A stretch of 6,124 bases of DNA from JBQTIP01 sp052388025. Its GTDB lineage: Bacteria > Actinomycetota > UBA4738 > HRBIN12. The notes beneath the pieces were generated by a model. It made no database searches, had not been told where the DNA came from, and saw only the letters and a list, made by a program, of their open reading frames with translations. Positions 6,020 through 6,124 of this stretch are shown piece after piece. The stretch is from positions 1 through 6,124 of the forward strand of contig JBQTIP010000199.1 in NCBI GenBank assembly GCA_052388025.1. The letters run 5' to 3'. The position numbers and the translations under genes were made by a program. Position 1 is the stretch's first letter, and each line of letters starts with the position of its first letter.

Positions 6020-6124
6020 ACCGACACGAGCTCGACCCGCTCTCGCTGGTGTTCGGACTGCTGTTCGCCCTCGTCGGCGGCTCGTTCCTCTTCAATCAGC
6101 TGAGCGTCACCGACGTGTGGCCGG
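6016..6124 (+). CDS. Small membrane protein of unknown function (N-terminal 36 residues, cut by the window end)
   Basis: An open frame starts at the ATG overlapping the upstream stop (ATGA) and continues past the window edge. The visible part begins MNRHELDPLSLVFGLLFALV, then GGSFLFNQLSVTDVWP: a short polar start followed by a hydrophobic helix at about residues 9-28. Small membrane proteins starting with a DPLSLVFGLLF-like pattern are, as far as I recall, common beside PspC genes in actinobacteria. I assign no function. The overlap implies translation coupled to the PspC/LiaF-like gene. Confidence 0.7.
   Translation, partial: MNRHELDPLSLVFGLLFALVGGSFLFNQLSVTDVWP

Overview
The window is dense, high-GC DNA (about 70% by eye) with short intergenic gaps, frequent GTG starts and 4-base stop/start overlaps. 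A PspC-type histidine kinase with a NarL-type regulator, divergent from a PspC/LiaF-like membrane protein, points to a high-GC actinobacterium (Actinomycetota), probably an environmental lineage. Genus cannot be told from this sequence, and another high-GC phylum cannot be excluded. I see no mobile element, tRNA, rRNA, CRISPR array or phage gene.

Left block, plus strand (1-2788). The window opens inside a monomeric sarcosine oxidase / N-methyltryptophan oxidase-like flavoenzyme; its first visible codon is the presumed FAD-linking cysteine. After 38 bases comes purE, with a strong ribosome binding site. It is a full-length class I-like PurE whose catalytic SAHR motif is intact but which differs at two normally conserved active-site positions. 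The purE stop overlaps the start of a large gene for a secreted protein: signal peptide, cysteine-rich DUF1996 domain, then exactly seven SBBP-like repeats that should close into one seven-bladed beta-propeller.

Right block (2836-6124). A convergent 47-base gap separates the propeller gene from a minus-strand two-component operon, in which the kinase gene overlaps the regulator gene by 4 bases. The kinase gene diverges from a plus-strand gene for a PspC-domain, multi-pass membrane protein with a LiaF-like C-terminal domain. That gene overlaps by 4 bases a small membrane-protein gene that runs off the window. The roughly 130-base divergent region carries a cluster of short direct and inverted repeats, the best operator candidate in the window.

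Working together: the right block looks like a self-contained envelope-stress module. A membrane kinase with a PspC sensor region would phosphorylate the LuxR-type regulator, which may control the divergent PspC/LiaF operon and its own operon. The left block has no obvious pathway logic (amine oxidation, purine synthesis, secreted protein of unknown role) and may simply be co-transcribed neighbours. The most unusual items are the DUF1996-propeller fusion, the atypical PurE, and the repeat cluster in the divergent promoter region.
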